DNA of 11,238 bases from Verrucomicrobia subdivision 3 bacterium UBA7542 (GTDB lineage Bacteria; Verrucomicrobiota; Verrucomicrobiia; Limisphaerales; UBA11358): the NCBI GenBank assembly GCA_002479245.1, contig DLMG01000022.1, forward strand, positions 1 to 11,238, given 5' to 3'. Under the pieces are notes generated by a model that ran no database searches, had not been told where the DNA came from, and saw only the letters and a list, made by a program, of their open reading frames with translations. Shown here piece after piece: positions 1 to 6,227 of this stretch (within the stretch, counting starts at the first letter, position 1; each line of letters begins with the position of its first letter). The translations under genes were made by a program, and so were the position numbers.

Positions 1-51
1 GAATGGGGCAAAATTTACAGCGAACGAATTAACAACAAAAATCCGCGCTAA
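1..51 (+). CDS. C-terminal end of an upstream gene (partial)
   Basis: Frame 1 is open from the first base to a TAA at 49-51 and reads EWGKIYSERINNKNPR. It looks like an ordinary hydrophilic C-terminus, and the next gene starts 27 bp later, so a gene running in from the left is plausible. Sixteen residues are too few to name a family. A second frame is also open across this stretch, so the call rests mainly on layout. Confidence 0.35.
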   Translation, partial: EWGKIYSERINNKNPR

Positions 52-78
52 CCGGCGCAAACTGAAAAGTGAGGCGTT

Positions 79-504
79 ATGTTCAAAAAAATTCTCGTGG
101 GTTACGACGGCTCCAAAGGCGGCAAGGCCGCGCTCCAGCGCGCGGCGGTGCTGGCCAAAGGATTCAACTCTGACCTCGGTGCCCTTTGGGTGCGTGAGTT
201 GCTGCCGCGCCACTCCGACCTGCCCGGCGAATATGAGGAGGAGGCTGAAGCGGCGGACGATTACTTCAAGGAACGTTCGCGGGAAATCCAGGAGGTGGCG
301 GCCGGACACGGTATTCCCATCCGCTGCGAAACGCGCCGGGGCCACGCGGCCAAAACCATTTTGCGCTTTGCCGACGAAGGCGGTTACGACTTGATTGTCG
401 TCGGACACAGCGACCATTCCGAGTTGTGGGGCCGCCTGCTCGGCGACACCGCCGACCGCATCAGCGACCACGCGCATTGCAGCGTGTTAATCGTCAAACA
501 ATAG
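79..504 (+). CDS. Universal stress protein (UspA family)
   Basis: A single-domain Usp protein of 141 residues, the usual size for the family. These are cytoplasmic alpha/beta proteins linked to stress survival, some of which bind ATP. The N-terminus [12 protein letters not shown] is the standard first strand and loop. The C-terminal half has [10 protein letters not shown] (residues 103-112), then LLGDTADRI and the closing strand CSVLIVK. The family ATP-binding signature G-x2-G-x9-G-(S/T) is only partly kept: G109 and G122 are present, but the second Gly is D112 and the position after G122 is D123, followed by T124. ATP binding is therefore uncertain. The start is supported by a GAGG at 71-74, four bases before ATG. 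The stop is five bases before the enolase start, so the two genes are probably co-transcribed. Which Usp paralogue this is cannot be told. Confidence 0.94.
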   Translation: MFKKILVGYDGSKGGKAALQRAAVLAKGFNSDLGALWVRELLPRHSDLPGEYEEEAEAADDYFKERSREIQEVAAGHGIPIRCETRRGHAAKTILRFADEGGYDLIVVGHSDHSELWGRLLGDTADRISDHAHCSVLIVKQ

Positions 505-509
505 AATTT

Positions 510-1814
510 ATGATCAAAATCGAAAAAATAAGCGCACAGGAAATCCTCGACTCGCGCGGCAACCCGACTGTCATGGTCAGCGTCGCGCTTAACAATGGCA
601 TCACCGCCACGGCCTGCGTGCCGTCCGGCGCGCCCACCGGCATCCGCGAAGCCGTCGAACTCCGCGATGGTGACGCCAAACGCTACGGTGGCAAAGGCGT
701 GCTCAATGCTGTCGCCAACGTGAACAAAATCATCGCGCCGAAACTCAATGGCAAATCGCCACACGCACAGAAGGAGATTGACGAGTTGATGTGTGAATTG
801 GATGGCACCGAAAACAAATCCAAGCTTGGCGCGAACGCGATGCTCGGCGTTTCGATGGCCATCTGCCGCGCGGCCGCGTTGGATTCCGGTTTGCCGCTTT
901 ACGCCTACATCCGCAAGTTGCACGGCGTCAAAGCCGACGCTCCCTACGTTCTGCCCGCACCGCAAATGAACGTGCTGAACGGCGGTGCGCATGCGACGAA
1001 CAACGTGGACTTTCAGGAGTTCATGCTCTTTCCCATCGGTGCGCCGACGTTCGCCGAGGCGCTGCGCTACGGCGCGGAAACGTTTCACACGTTGAAGAAG
1101 CTCCTGCAGAAGCGCGGCCTGGTAACTTCAGTCGGCGATGAAGGCGGCTTTGCGCCGAATCTCAAGACGAACGACGAAGCCGTGGAGGTGATTGTGGAAG
1201 CCATAGAAGCTGCTGGTTACAAGCCCGGCAAGGACATCGCCATTGCCCTCGACCCGGCCGCTAGTGAGTTCTACGACGACGGCAGCTACGTATTCAAAAA
1301 GTCCGACAAATCGCGCAAGACTCCAGCACAAATGGTCGAGCTTTATGGGGAATGGGTGAAAAAATATCCCATCGTTTCGCTCGAAGACGGCATGGGAGAG
1401 GAAGACCGCAATGGTTGGCTGGCCATCACCAAGGCGCTGGGCAGGAAACTGCAACTTGTCGGCGACGACAATTTTGTCACCAACCCGAAGATTTTCGCGG
1501 AAGGCATCCGCGCCGGGATAGCCAACGCCATTCTTATCAAGCTCAACCAAATCGGCACGGTCAGCGAAACTTTGGAAACCGTGGCGATGGCGCAAAAGGC
1601 CGGCTACGGCACAGTAATCTCACATCGTTCCGGTGAAACGGAAGATGCCTTCATTGCTGACTTCGCGGTTGGAACAAACGCGGGCCAGATCAAGACCGGC
1701 TCGCTCTGCCGCTCGGAGCGCATTGCCAAATACAATCGCCTGCTCGCTATCGAACAGGAGTTGGGAAAAAAGGCACGGTATGGCGGGATGCTGTCCCGAA
1801 GTGCCTGGCAATAA
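510..1814 (+). CDS. eno: Enolase (phosphopyruvate hydratase, EC 4.2.1.11)
   Basis: Interconverts 2-phosphoglycerate and phosphoenolpyruvate in glycolysis and gluconeogenesis; cytoplasmic and Mg-dependent. At 434 residues it has normal length. It starts [20 protein letters not shown], the family N-terminus, so ATG 510 is chosen over an in-frame ATG at 426 that lies inside the stress-protein gene. Mg ligands D248, E292 and D319 are present, as are the catalytic pair E211 (GDEGGFAP) and K344 ([10 protein letters not shown]), H161, E170, the SHRSGETED loop (371-379) and K395 in GQIKTGS. The odd point is the mobile active-site loop: it reads SGAPTG, with P42 where nearly all enolases have Ser (S42 in E. 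coli, S39 in yeast), a residue that binds the second Mg. No clear Shine-Dalgarno is seen; the start lies 5 bp after the upstream stop, suggesting coupling. The C-terminal dozen residues are not family-typical. Confidence 0.97.
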   Translation: MIKIEKISAQEILDSRGNPTVMVSVALNNGITATACVPSGAPTGIREAVELRDGDAKRYGGKGVLNAVANVNKIIAPKLNGKSPHAQKEIDELMCELDGTENKSKLGANAMLGVSMAICRAAALDSGLPLYAYIRKLHGVKADAPYVLPAPQMNVLNGGAHATNNVDFQEFMLFPIGAPTFAEALRYGAETFHTLKKLLQKRGLVTSVGDEGGFAPNLKTNDEAVEVIVEAIEAAGYKPGKDIAIALDPAASEFYDDGSYVFKKSDKSRKTPAQMVELYGEWVKKYPIVSLEDGMGEEDRNGWLAITKALGRKLQLVGDDNFVTNPKIFAEGIRAGIANAILIKLNQIGTVSETLETVAMAQKAGYGTVISHRSGETEDAFIADFAVGTNAGQIKTGSLCRSERIAKYNRLLAIEQELGKKARYGGMLSRSAWQ

Positions 1815-1823
1815 TCTCTTGCC

Positions 1824-1925
1824 GGCAATGGAGTTTGCCGGGCCGCGCCTGCGGCAAACCGTCCCGAAGCATCGGGACTGATGACTCCTACCGAATCGGT
1901 AGTTTTGAAACGGTAGCGAGTCATG
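1824..1925 (+). repeat. Structured repeat/leader, copy 1, ending on the start codon of the ATPase gene
   Basis: This stretch shares its start (GGCAATGGA), middle (CTGATGACTCCTACCGA at 1878-1894) and end (CGGTAGCGAGTCATG at 1911-1925) with a second copy at 4994-5084. It contains three hairpins: GTTTGCCG/CGGCAAAC (1833-1840 with 1852-1859), GTCCCGA/TCGGGAC (1861-1867 with 1872-1878), and a long terminal one in which 1881-1893 pairs with 1911-1924 with one bulged base and covers the AT of the start codon. CTACCG (1888-1893) can alternatively pair with CGGTAG at 1897-1902, giving a competing local hairpin. No T-tract follows, so it is not a standard terminator. It could be a translation-controlling 5' leader or a mobile palindromic element. 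Confidence 0.8.
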
Positions 1926-2636
1926 CAAGCGACAGCTTCAACCAACGATGTGAGACTCACAATTCCCTTCGTGGGTCGTGGAAGGGAAATTGCGCGGCTC
2001 CGCCAATTGCACAAGCAGCGCAAGCATGTGCTGATTCTTGGCCCGGAAGGGGTGGGGAAATCGGCGCTGGTTGAACATCTGCGCGATTCGCTTCGCTTGC
2101 GCGTCTGTCCGGCATCGGAACGTTTGCGTGAAATTTGCGAAGCGTTGGAGCGCGAGTTTGATTTGGAAGCCGGCGATCTCCATATTGTCCAGCGCAAGAA
2201 TCGCCTGTTGAAGTTGCTCAAAGGAACGAAGCGCGCCGTGGTCTTTGATGGGGCAAGCTGGACGACACCCAAGCTGGGCAATTTCATTGAAAATGTCAGC
2301 GAGCGTGTGCCAGTGTGGTTGTGCGCGCGGTCGGAGCATTCGTGGGACATCGGCCACATCTGGCCGTTGCTGGTGCGATTCGAGCACGTGGAGTTGAAGC
2401 CGTTTCATCCCGGAGAAACCCAAATGCTGGTGGAAGCGGCCGTGCGCAGCGGGAGCGTGCCGGCAGACACGTTGAACATTGTTTCGTGGCTGCATCGTCG
2501 CGCGGCGGGAAACCCAAAGGTTTTGTGCGAATTGCTGAAGGAGATCGCGCGCGGCCACTACGACTTGAGCAATGCCCATGCGCTTCGGCTGCTGAACCTG
2601 GACCGACGCATCCACGAGCTGTTCCCGACGGCGTGA
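1923..2636 (+). CDS. P-loop ATPase of AAA_16/STAND type
   Basis: A 237-residue ATP-binding protein. FVGRGREIARLRQL (16-29) is the entry motif typical of AAA_16/ORC-like and STAND ATPases. Walker A is GPEGVGKS (40-47). A Walker B-like strand AVVFDG (105-110) keeps one acid, D109, but lacks the following Glu. VPVWLCARS (129-137) sits where sensor 1 is expected, then LKPF (158-161) and AAGNPKVLCELL (194-205), a motif common in the helical lid of this group. There is no large sensor or repeat domain at the C-terminus, so it is a minimal ATPase. ATG 1923 lies inside the repeat at 1824-1925; a GTG at 1950 is a possible alternative that would keep all motifs. The stop is 1 bp from the start of the dynamin-like gene, so it probably serves as its partner or regulator. 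The biochemical role is unknown. Confidence 0.8.
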   Translation: MQATASTNDVRLTIPFVGRGREIARLRQLHKQRKHVLILGPEGVGKSALVEHLRDSLRLRVCPASERLREICEALEREFDLEAGDLHIVQRKNRLLKLLKGTKRAVVFDGASWTTPKLGNFIENVSERVPVWLCARSEHSWDIGHIWPLLVRFEHVELKPFHPGETQMLVEAAVRSGSVPADTLNIVSWLHRRAAGNPKVLCELLKEIARGHYDLSNAHALRLLNLDRRIHELFPTA

Positions 2637-2637
2637 A

Positions 2638-4743
2638 ATGGCCTTGAACGAAAACCATCAACGGCATCTGTTGAGCACGTTTCAATACGTGGACAACCTG
2701 CTTTCCGAGGCGGAGCACATCATGGCTTCCGCCGGGTCGGCATCGCCGTTTCAGGAGTATTCACAGGACACCACCCCCATTCAGCGCAAGGTGACGCACG
2801 ATTATATCGTTCGCGTGCGCGAGGCCATGCGGCGCATCCTTGAAGAGTTAAAAGTTCCGCTGCGACCGCCGATTTCCGGCGCATTGTGGGCGGCGCGCGG
2901 CCATTTTAATTTTGCGGGAATTGCCATCGCCGAAATTGCGCCGGAGCACATGCGCAGCTACGGACTGCTTTCAGACGAAGACGCGCGGGCGATGGACCGC
3001 ATCGTTGCAGAACTGAACGCGGAGTTGAATCGCATTCGCGACTATCTCGCCCAGGGAACGACAGCGGATTTACAGGCTCGCCTTCAGCGCCTCGAACAGA
3101 CCCGCGATGAGGTCAGACTGTTGCGTGAATTGGATCGCATCATCACCGCGCACGGCCTGGTCGAATTTCGCAACGCGCTGGTGACGTTGCTGGACCGGAT
3201 CGAAACCACATCCTTTGAAATTGGCGTTTTCGGGCGTGTCAGTTCCGGCAAGTCGTCGCTGTTGAATCAACTGTTGGAACAAAATGTTCTTCCCATTGGC
3301 GTGACTCCGGTGACCGCCGTGCCGACGCGAATCAGCTTCGGCCCGCAGCCGCAGGCGACCATCGAGTTTGCGGAAAGCAAACCGCAACTCGTCGAATTGT
3401 CGCGCCTGGCGGAGTATTCCACGGAACAGCAAAATCCGGCCAATGCCAAACACGTCACGCGCATTCACGTTCTGGTTCCGGCCAGGCGGCTGCGCGAAGG
3501 CGTGACGTTCGTGGACACACCGGGGCTGGGTTCACTCGCAACCACGGGCGCGGAAGAGACGGTGGCGTATCTGCCAAAGTGCGACCTCGGCATTGTGCTG
3601 CTCGATGCCGGGTCGGCTTTGAGCCACGAAGACCTCATCGTGGTGCAATCGCTCTATCGTGCCGGAGCCAGGGCGATGGTGCTCATCAGCAAAGCGGATT
3701 TGCTCGGGCCGCTGGACCGTCAACGCATGATGGATTATGTCCGCCAGCATCTGCTATCCGAAGCGAATCTCGATTTGCCGGTGCATCTGGTGAGTGTGAT
3801 TGGCGCGGACGCGCAGTTTTGCGAAGAATGGTTTGAGAGCGAACTCAAGCCAATGCTGGAATCGCACCGCGAAGCGGCCTCCGCTTCGCTCAAGCGCAAG
3901 ATTGGTTTGCTGCGGGAAGCGGTGATGGATGCGCTTCGGGTTCGCCTCGACGCTGCGTGCTCGCCAACCGGTAGGGCGCGTCACTCCGTGCGCGCCGGGG
4001 AGGATTTGCGGGACGGCGGCGCGCAGAGGACTGACGCGCCCTACCAAGAAATTGACAGTTGTTTGACGCAAGCCGCCGCGGCGTTGCGCGGCGCGAGCGC
4101 AATTTTGGAATCGGCTGAGAAGGAAGGGCAAACCCTTGGTTACAACACGCGGGGGCTTGCTCCATCCGCGCTGCAAGCGGTCGCAACCGACATCGCCTCC
4201 GCCTGGCTCAACGGCACGAATCCGGCCTCGGCTGCGGCTGGGATTTTCTCGGCGTCGTTGAACCGATTTCTGACGCAAGTGAGCGCGGCATTTGTTCAAT
4301 CCGTCGAAGAAGTCCGAGGGCGGCTCGCAGCCACGCTGGAGCAAGCGCACGACGCCTCCGGCTCGCGGCGCGGGCCGCCGGAGGAATTGCCCAAGGCGGC
4401 AGGACTCCCCATTATGGATTCATCGCCGCTGGCGGCGCGGCTGACGTTGCGGAAGCCTACCCTGCTTCCGCTGCTAGGGCGGCGCGCGTTGCGGCATTTT
4501 GCCGAATCCAAAATTTCCGGGCAGTTGGAGAATTCGCTTTCTGAGTTCTTCAACCTCGCCGGCAAGCGGCTCGAACAGTGGCACAACAAGGCGCTCGCGG
4601 AATTGCGTGATGCCTTCGACGCCCGTGCGGGAGTTTATCGCGCTGTGCTCGCCCAAGGCCAGCGCGCAACGGCAGAAAACGTGAGTGAAGCCGACGTCAC
4701 AAGAGATTTGTTCGCGCTGGAGAATTGGGAGTCTCCGCAGTAG
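2638..4743 (+). CDS. Dynamin-like GTPase, larger member of the pair
   Basis: A 701-residue protein with a GTPase domain of the dynamin/mitofusin-like superfamily. G1 is GRVSSGKSS (199-207), the G2 threonine lies in LPIGVTPVTAVPT (218-230), G3 is DTPGLGS (293-299) and G4 is SKAD (351-354). The segment LPIGV-P-TA followed by N-P-N/K-V is shared with the second GTPase at 6228-7895, so the two are paralogues. An unusual feature is about 190 residues of mainly helical, charged sequence before the G domain. After it come long helical stretches expected to form the stalk. No strong transmembrane segment is seen; TLLPLLGRRAL near the C-terminus is the best candidate for membrane contact. Residues 445-470 (GRARHSVRAG to TDAPYQ) are encoded by an inserted palindromic element (3970-4045) and are probably not ancestral. 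ATG 2638 lies 1 bp after the ATPase stop, so translation is probably coupled. Confidence 0.88.
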   Translation: MALNENHQRHLLSTFQYVDNLLSEAEHIMASAGSASPFQEYSQDTTPIQRKVTHDYIVRVREAMRRILEELKVPLRPPISGALWAARGHFNFAGIAIAEIAPEHMRSYGLLSDEDARAMDRIVAELNAELNRIRDYLAQGTTADLQARLQRLEQTRDEVRLLRELDRIITAHGLVEFRNALVTLLDRIETTSFEIGVFGRVSSGKSSLLNQLLEQNVLPIGVTPVTAVPTRISFGPQPQATIEFAESKPQLVELSRLAEYSTEQQNPANAKHVTRIHVLVPARRLREGVTFVDTPGLGSLATTGAEETVAYLPKCDLGIVLLDAGSALSHEDLIVVQSLYRAGARAMVLISKADLLGPLDRQRMMDYVRQHLLSEANLDLPVHLVSVIGADAQFCEEWFESELKPMLESHREAASASLKRKIGLLREAVMDALRVRLDAACSPTGRARHSVRAGEDLRDGGAQRTDAPYQEIDSCLTQAAAALRGASAILESAEKEGQTLGYNTRGLAPSALQAVATDIASAWLNGTNPASAAAGIFSASLNRFLTQVSAAFVQSVEEVRGRLAATLEQAHDASGSRRGPPEELPKAAGLPIMDSSPLAARLTLRKPTLLPLLGRRALRHFAESKISGQLENSLSEFFNLAGKRLEQWHNKALAELRDAFDARAGVYRAVLAQGQRATAENVSEADVTRDLFALENWESPQ
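3970..4045 (+). repeat. REP/BIME-like palindromic element inserted in frame in the GTPase gene (copy A)
   Basis: The ends GGTAGGGCGCGTCA (3970-3983) and its exact reverse complement (4032-4045) form a 14-bp inverted repeat. Each arm is also a hairpin by itself. The left has GGCGCG (3975-3980) with CGCGCC (3991-3996), plus CAC/GTG around a TCC loop. The right has GGCGCG (4018-4023) with CGCGCC (4035-4040), plus CAG/CTG around a 4-base loop. A GTAG tetranucleotide stands directly 5' of the hairpin, as in E. coli REP units. The reading frame is kept with no stop. The same element occurs in reverse orientation at 8285-8378. No REP-associated transposase is in the window. Confidence 0.85.
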
Positions 4744-4773
4744 CTCGTGCTCATGCTCGTCGGGTGCAAAGCA

Positions 4774-4920
4774 ACACTGTATCTGCACGACCATCGGAGC
4801 GCGAGTTGTCCCAACTCGCAGCAGCTCCATTCGCGGAGAGCAGTTCATAAAAACTTTCCAACCCACTATTGCATTTGCTGGTGCTGCGGCTTGGGACAAG
4901 CCGCGCTCCAGATACAGTGT
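4774..4920 (+). repeat. Large BIME-like inverted repeat in the gene-free stretch 4744-5081
   Basis: ACACTGTATCTG at 4774-4785 is matched by its reverse complement at 4909-4920. Further inside, GGAGCGCG, TTGTCCCAA and CGCAGCA of the left arm (4796 to about 4825) match the right arm (about 4879-4912) read in reverse, apart from a 10-base extra piece at 4786-4795. Each arm forms its own 8-bp hairpin with a 3-base loop: GCGAGTTG/CAACTCGC (4801-4819) and GCGGCTTG/CAAGCCGC (4886-4904). The two stems differ at two adjacent positions, and both differences are compensated. A GGAG tetranucleotide precedes each hairpin, read outward in. No protein-coding signal is seen here. Confidence 0.8.
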
Positions 4921-4959
4921 CCAACTGCGCCCATGCTCATCTGCGGCAATGAGACGGGC

Positions 4960-4987
4960 TTGCCAATCAGTTGAACAATGCTATTTT
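4960..4987 (+). promoter_or_regulatory. Possible sigma70-type promoter upstream of the phosphoesterase operon
   Basis: TTGCCA (4960-4965) and TATTTT (4982-4987) match the -35 and -10 consensus at five and four of six positions, with a 16-bp spacer. Transcription would start near 4994, which is where the structured repeat begins. Promoter signals in this type of bacterium are poorly defined, so this is a suggestion from sequence and position only. Confidence 0.3.
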
Positions 4988-4993
4988 ATGAGT

Positions 4994-5084
4994 GGCAATG
5001 GAATCTGCCTCCCGTCACGCGGGAAATCGCCTCGGGCTGATGACTCCTACCGAGCAAAGAAATGTAGCACGGTAGCGAGTCATG
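4994..5084 (+). repeat. Structured repeat/leader, copy 2, ending on the start codon of the phosphoesterase gene
   Basis: Shares GGCAATGGA, CTGATGACTCCTACCGA (5037-5053) and CGGTAGCGAGTCATG (5070-5084) with copy 1 at 1824-1925. Its first hairpin has a different sequence (TCCCG/CGGGA around 5009-5023) but sits at the same place as the GTTTGCCG/CGGCAAAC hairpin of copy 1. The terminal hairpin pairs 5040-5052 with 5070-5083 and includes the AT of the start codon. The downstream gene clearly begins at this ATG (MKILILSDIHGN), so in this copy the overlap with a true start codon is secure. Confidence 0.8.
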
Positions 5085-6221
5085 AAAATCCTGATTCTAT
5101 CTGACATCCACGGCAATTGGGCCGCACTGCAAGCGGTATTGGCCGCCGAGCCGGATGCCGACCAAATCCTTTGCCTTGGCGACCTGGTCAACTACGGCCC
5201 GCAGCCGGCGGAATGCGTGGCGTGGGCGATGAAGACACTGACTTCCGATTGGCTGATACAGGGCAATCATGACCGCGCCGTTGCGCTGGACGAAGACCCG
5301 CGTTCTTCCGTCCCTTACATGGCACTCGCCGCCGCGACTCAGGGACTGAGCAAGCGGGTGCTCGCTTCTGAGATGAAGCAATTTCTTGCGGGGTTGCAGC
5401 CGCTACAGCGGTTTCAGTTGGATAATGCCATCTGCATCGCGTGCCACGCGGTGCCCTCGGAACCGCTGTACGAATACCTTCCTCCGAACAGCCCAGTGAT
5501 ACTCTGGGAATCTGAACTGAACGCCGTCAATTATCCCGATTTTCTGTTCGTGGGCCACACACATTTGCCGACGAAAACACAATTTCGCAGGACGCTCATC
5601 GTAAATCCTGGCAGCGTCGGCCAGCCGAAGGACGGCGATCCCCGCGCGGCTTACGCGGTATGGGAGGACGGCGAAGTTTCGCTTCGCCGGGCCGAATACA
5701 ACGTGGAGCAAACCATTCGGGCGTATCGTGGCACGCGGCTTGAGCCGCATATCGTGGACACTCTGGCCGAGGTGTTGCGCACTGGCGGACATTTGCCATT
5801 GGACCAGACAGCTTACGAACGGCTGCGCACCTATATGCAAACGCATCCAGACCATCTCGGCGCGATTTTTTTCCTGCGGCAGGAGTTGACCCTGCGCGAG
5901 GGCCACGATCTGACAAAAGTCACGGATGCCGACCGGCCACAATGGTTGCTCAACTACGCCCGCGCTCTCGCGCAGCAGGGCGCGCGCCTGACCGACCTCG
6001 GCCCGTGGCGTTGGTGGACGGCGAGCCAGAGATTCAACCAGGCGCACGTGCGCGCCGAGTTGATCGAGCTTTTACATCAAGCCGTGGCGCTGGCGCAAGT
6101 TCTTGGCATGGATGCCGACGAAGTGTTCGACGCCTTTGTAAAGCAGCACTGCGCCAGCAGAACAATGACGGCGACAACTTCGGCCAATCGCGTTAAAGAC
6201 CCGATCCAACATTCCGAATGA
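5082..6221 (+). CDS. Calcineurin-like metallophosphoesterase with a C-terminal extension
   Basis: A binuclear-metal phosphoesterase of the YfcE/MJ0936-like group; substrate unknown. The full ligand set is visible: D8 and H10 in SDIHGN, D34 in GDLVNYGP, N62 and H63 in GNHDR, H122, and H159 and H161 in GHTH, followed by NPGSVGQP (175-182). It should be catalytically competent and cytoplasmic; no signal peptide is seen. The catalytic domain ends near residue 205. The protein is 379 residues, so about 150 residues of extra, mostly helical sequence of unknown function follow, rich in Leu, Arg and Trp (WLLNYARAL, PWRWWTASQRF). The start is fixed by the family-typical MKILILSDIHGN. The stop lies 6 bp before the second dynamin-like gene, so a linked function is likely, for instance a phosphatase, nuclease or nucleotide hydrolase acting with the GTPases. 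Confidence 0.9.
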   Translation: MKILILSDIHGNWAALQAVLAAEPDADQILCLGDLVNYGPQPAECVAWAMKTLTSDWLIQGNHDRAVALDEDPRSSVPYMALAAATQGLSKRVLASEMKQFLAGLQPLQRFQLDNAICIACHAVPSEPLYEYLPPNSPVILWESELNAVNYPDFLFVGHTHLPTKTQFRRTLIVNPGSVGQPKDGDPRAAYAVWEDGEVSLRRAEYNVEQTIRAYRGTRLEPHIVDTLAEVLRTGGHLPLDQTAYERLRTYMQTHPDHLGAIFFLRQELTLREGHDLTKVTDADRPQWLLNYARALAQQGARLTDLGPWRWWTASQRFNQAHVRAELIELLHQAVALAQVLGMDADEVFDAFVKQHCASRTMTATTSANRVKDPIQHSE

Positions 6222-6227
6222 AAGACT

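Noticed and set aside
426..509. Upstream start for enolase at 426
   Set aside because: It would overlap the stress-protein gene by 79 bp and add a non-family Arg-rich leader; ATG 510 gives the standard N-terminus.
384..1088. Long open frame on the - strand opposite enolase
   Set aside because: It has no recognisable motif and lies opposite a certain gene; long antisense frames are expected in GC-rich genes.
1861..1878. Perfect 7-bp hairpin after enolase as an intrinsic terminator
   Set aside because: No T-tract follows, and the hairpin is part of the repeat that also occurs at 4994-5084.
4355..4384. 8-bp inverted repeat CCTCCGGC/GCCGGAGG inside the first GTPase gene, considered as another inserted palindrome
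   Set aside because: No second copy or REP-type foot was found, and such short GC stems arise by chance in this composition.
4685..5104. 139-codon open frame across the gene-free stretch
   Set aside because: It runs through the inverted repeats and the phosphoesterase start, has a Cys/Ser-rich product without motifs, and begins inside the GTPase gene.
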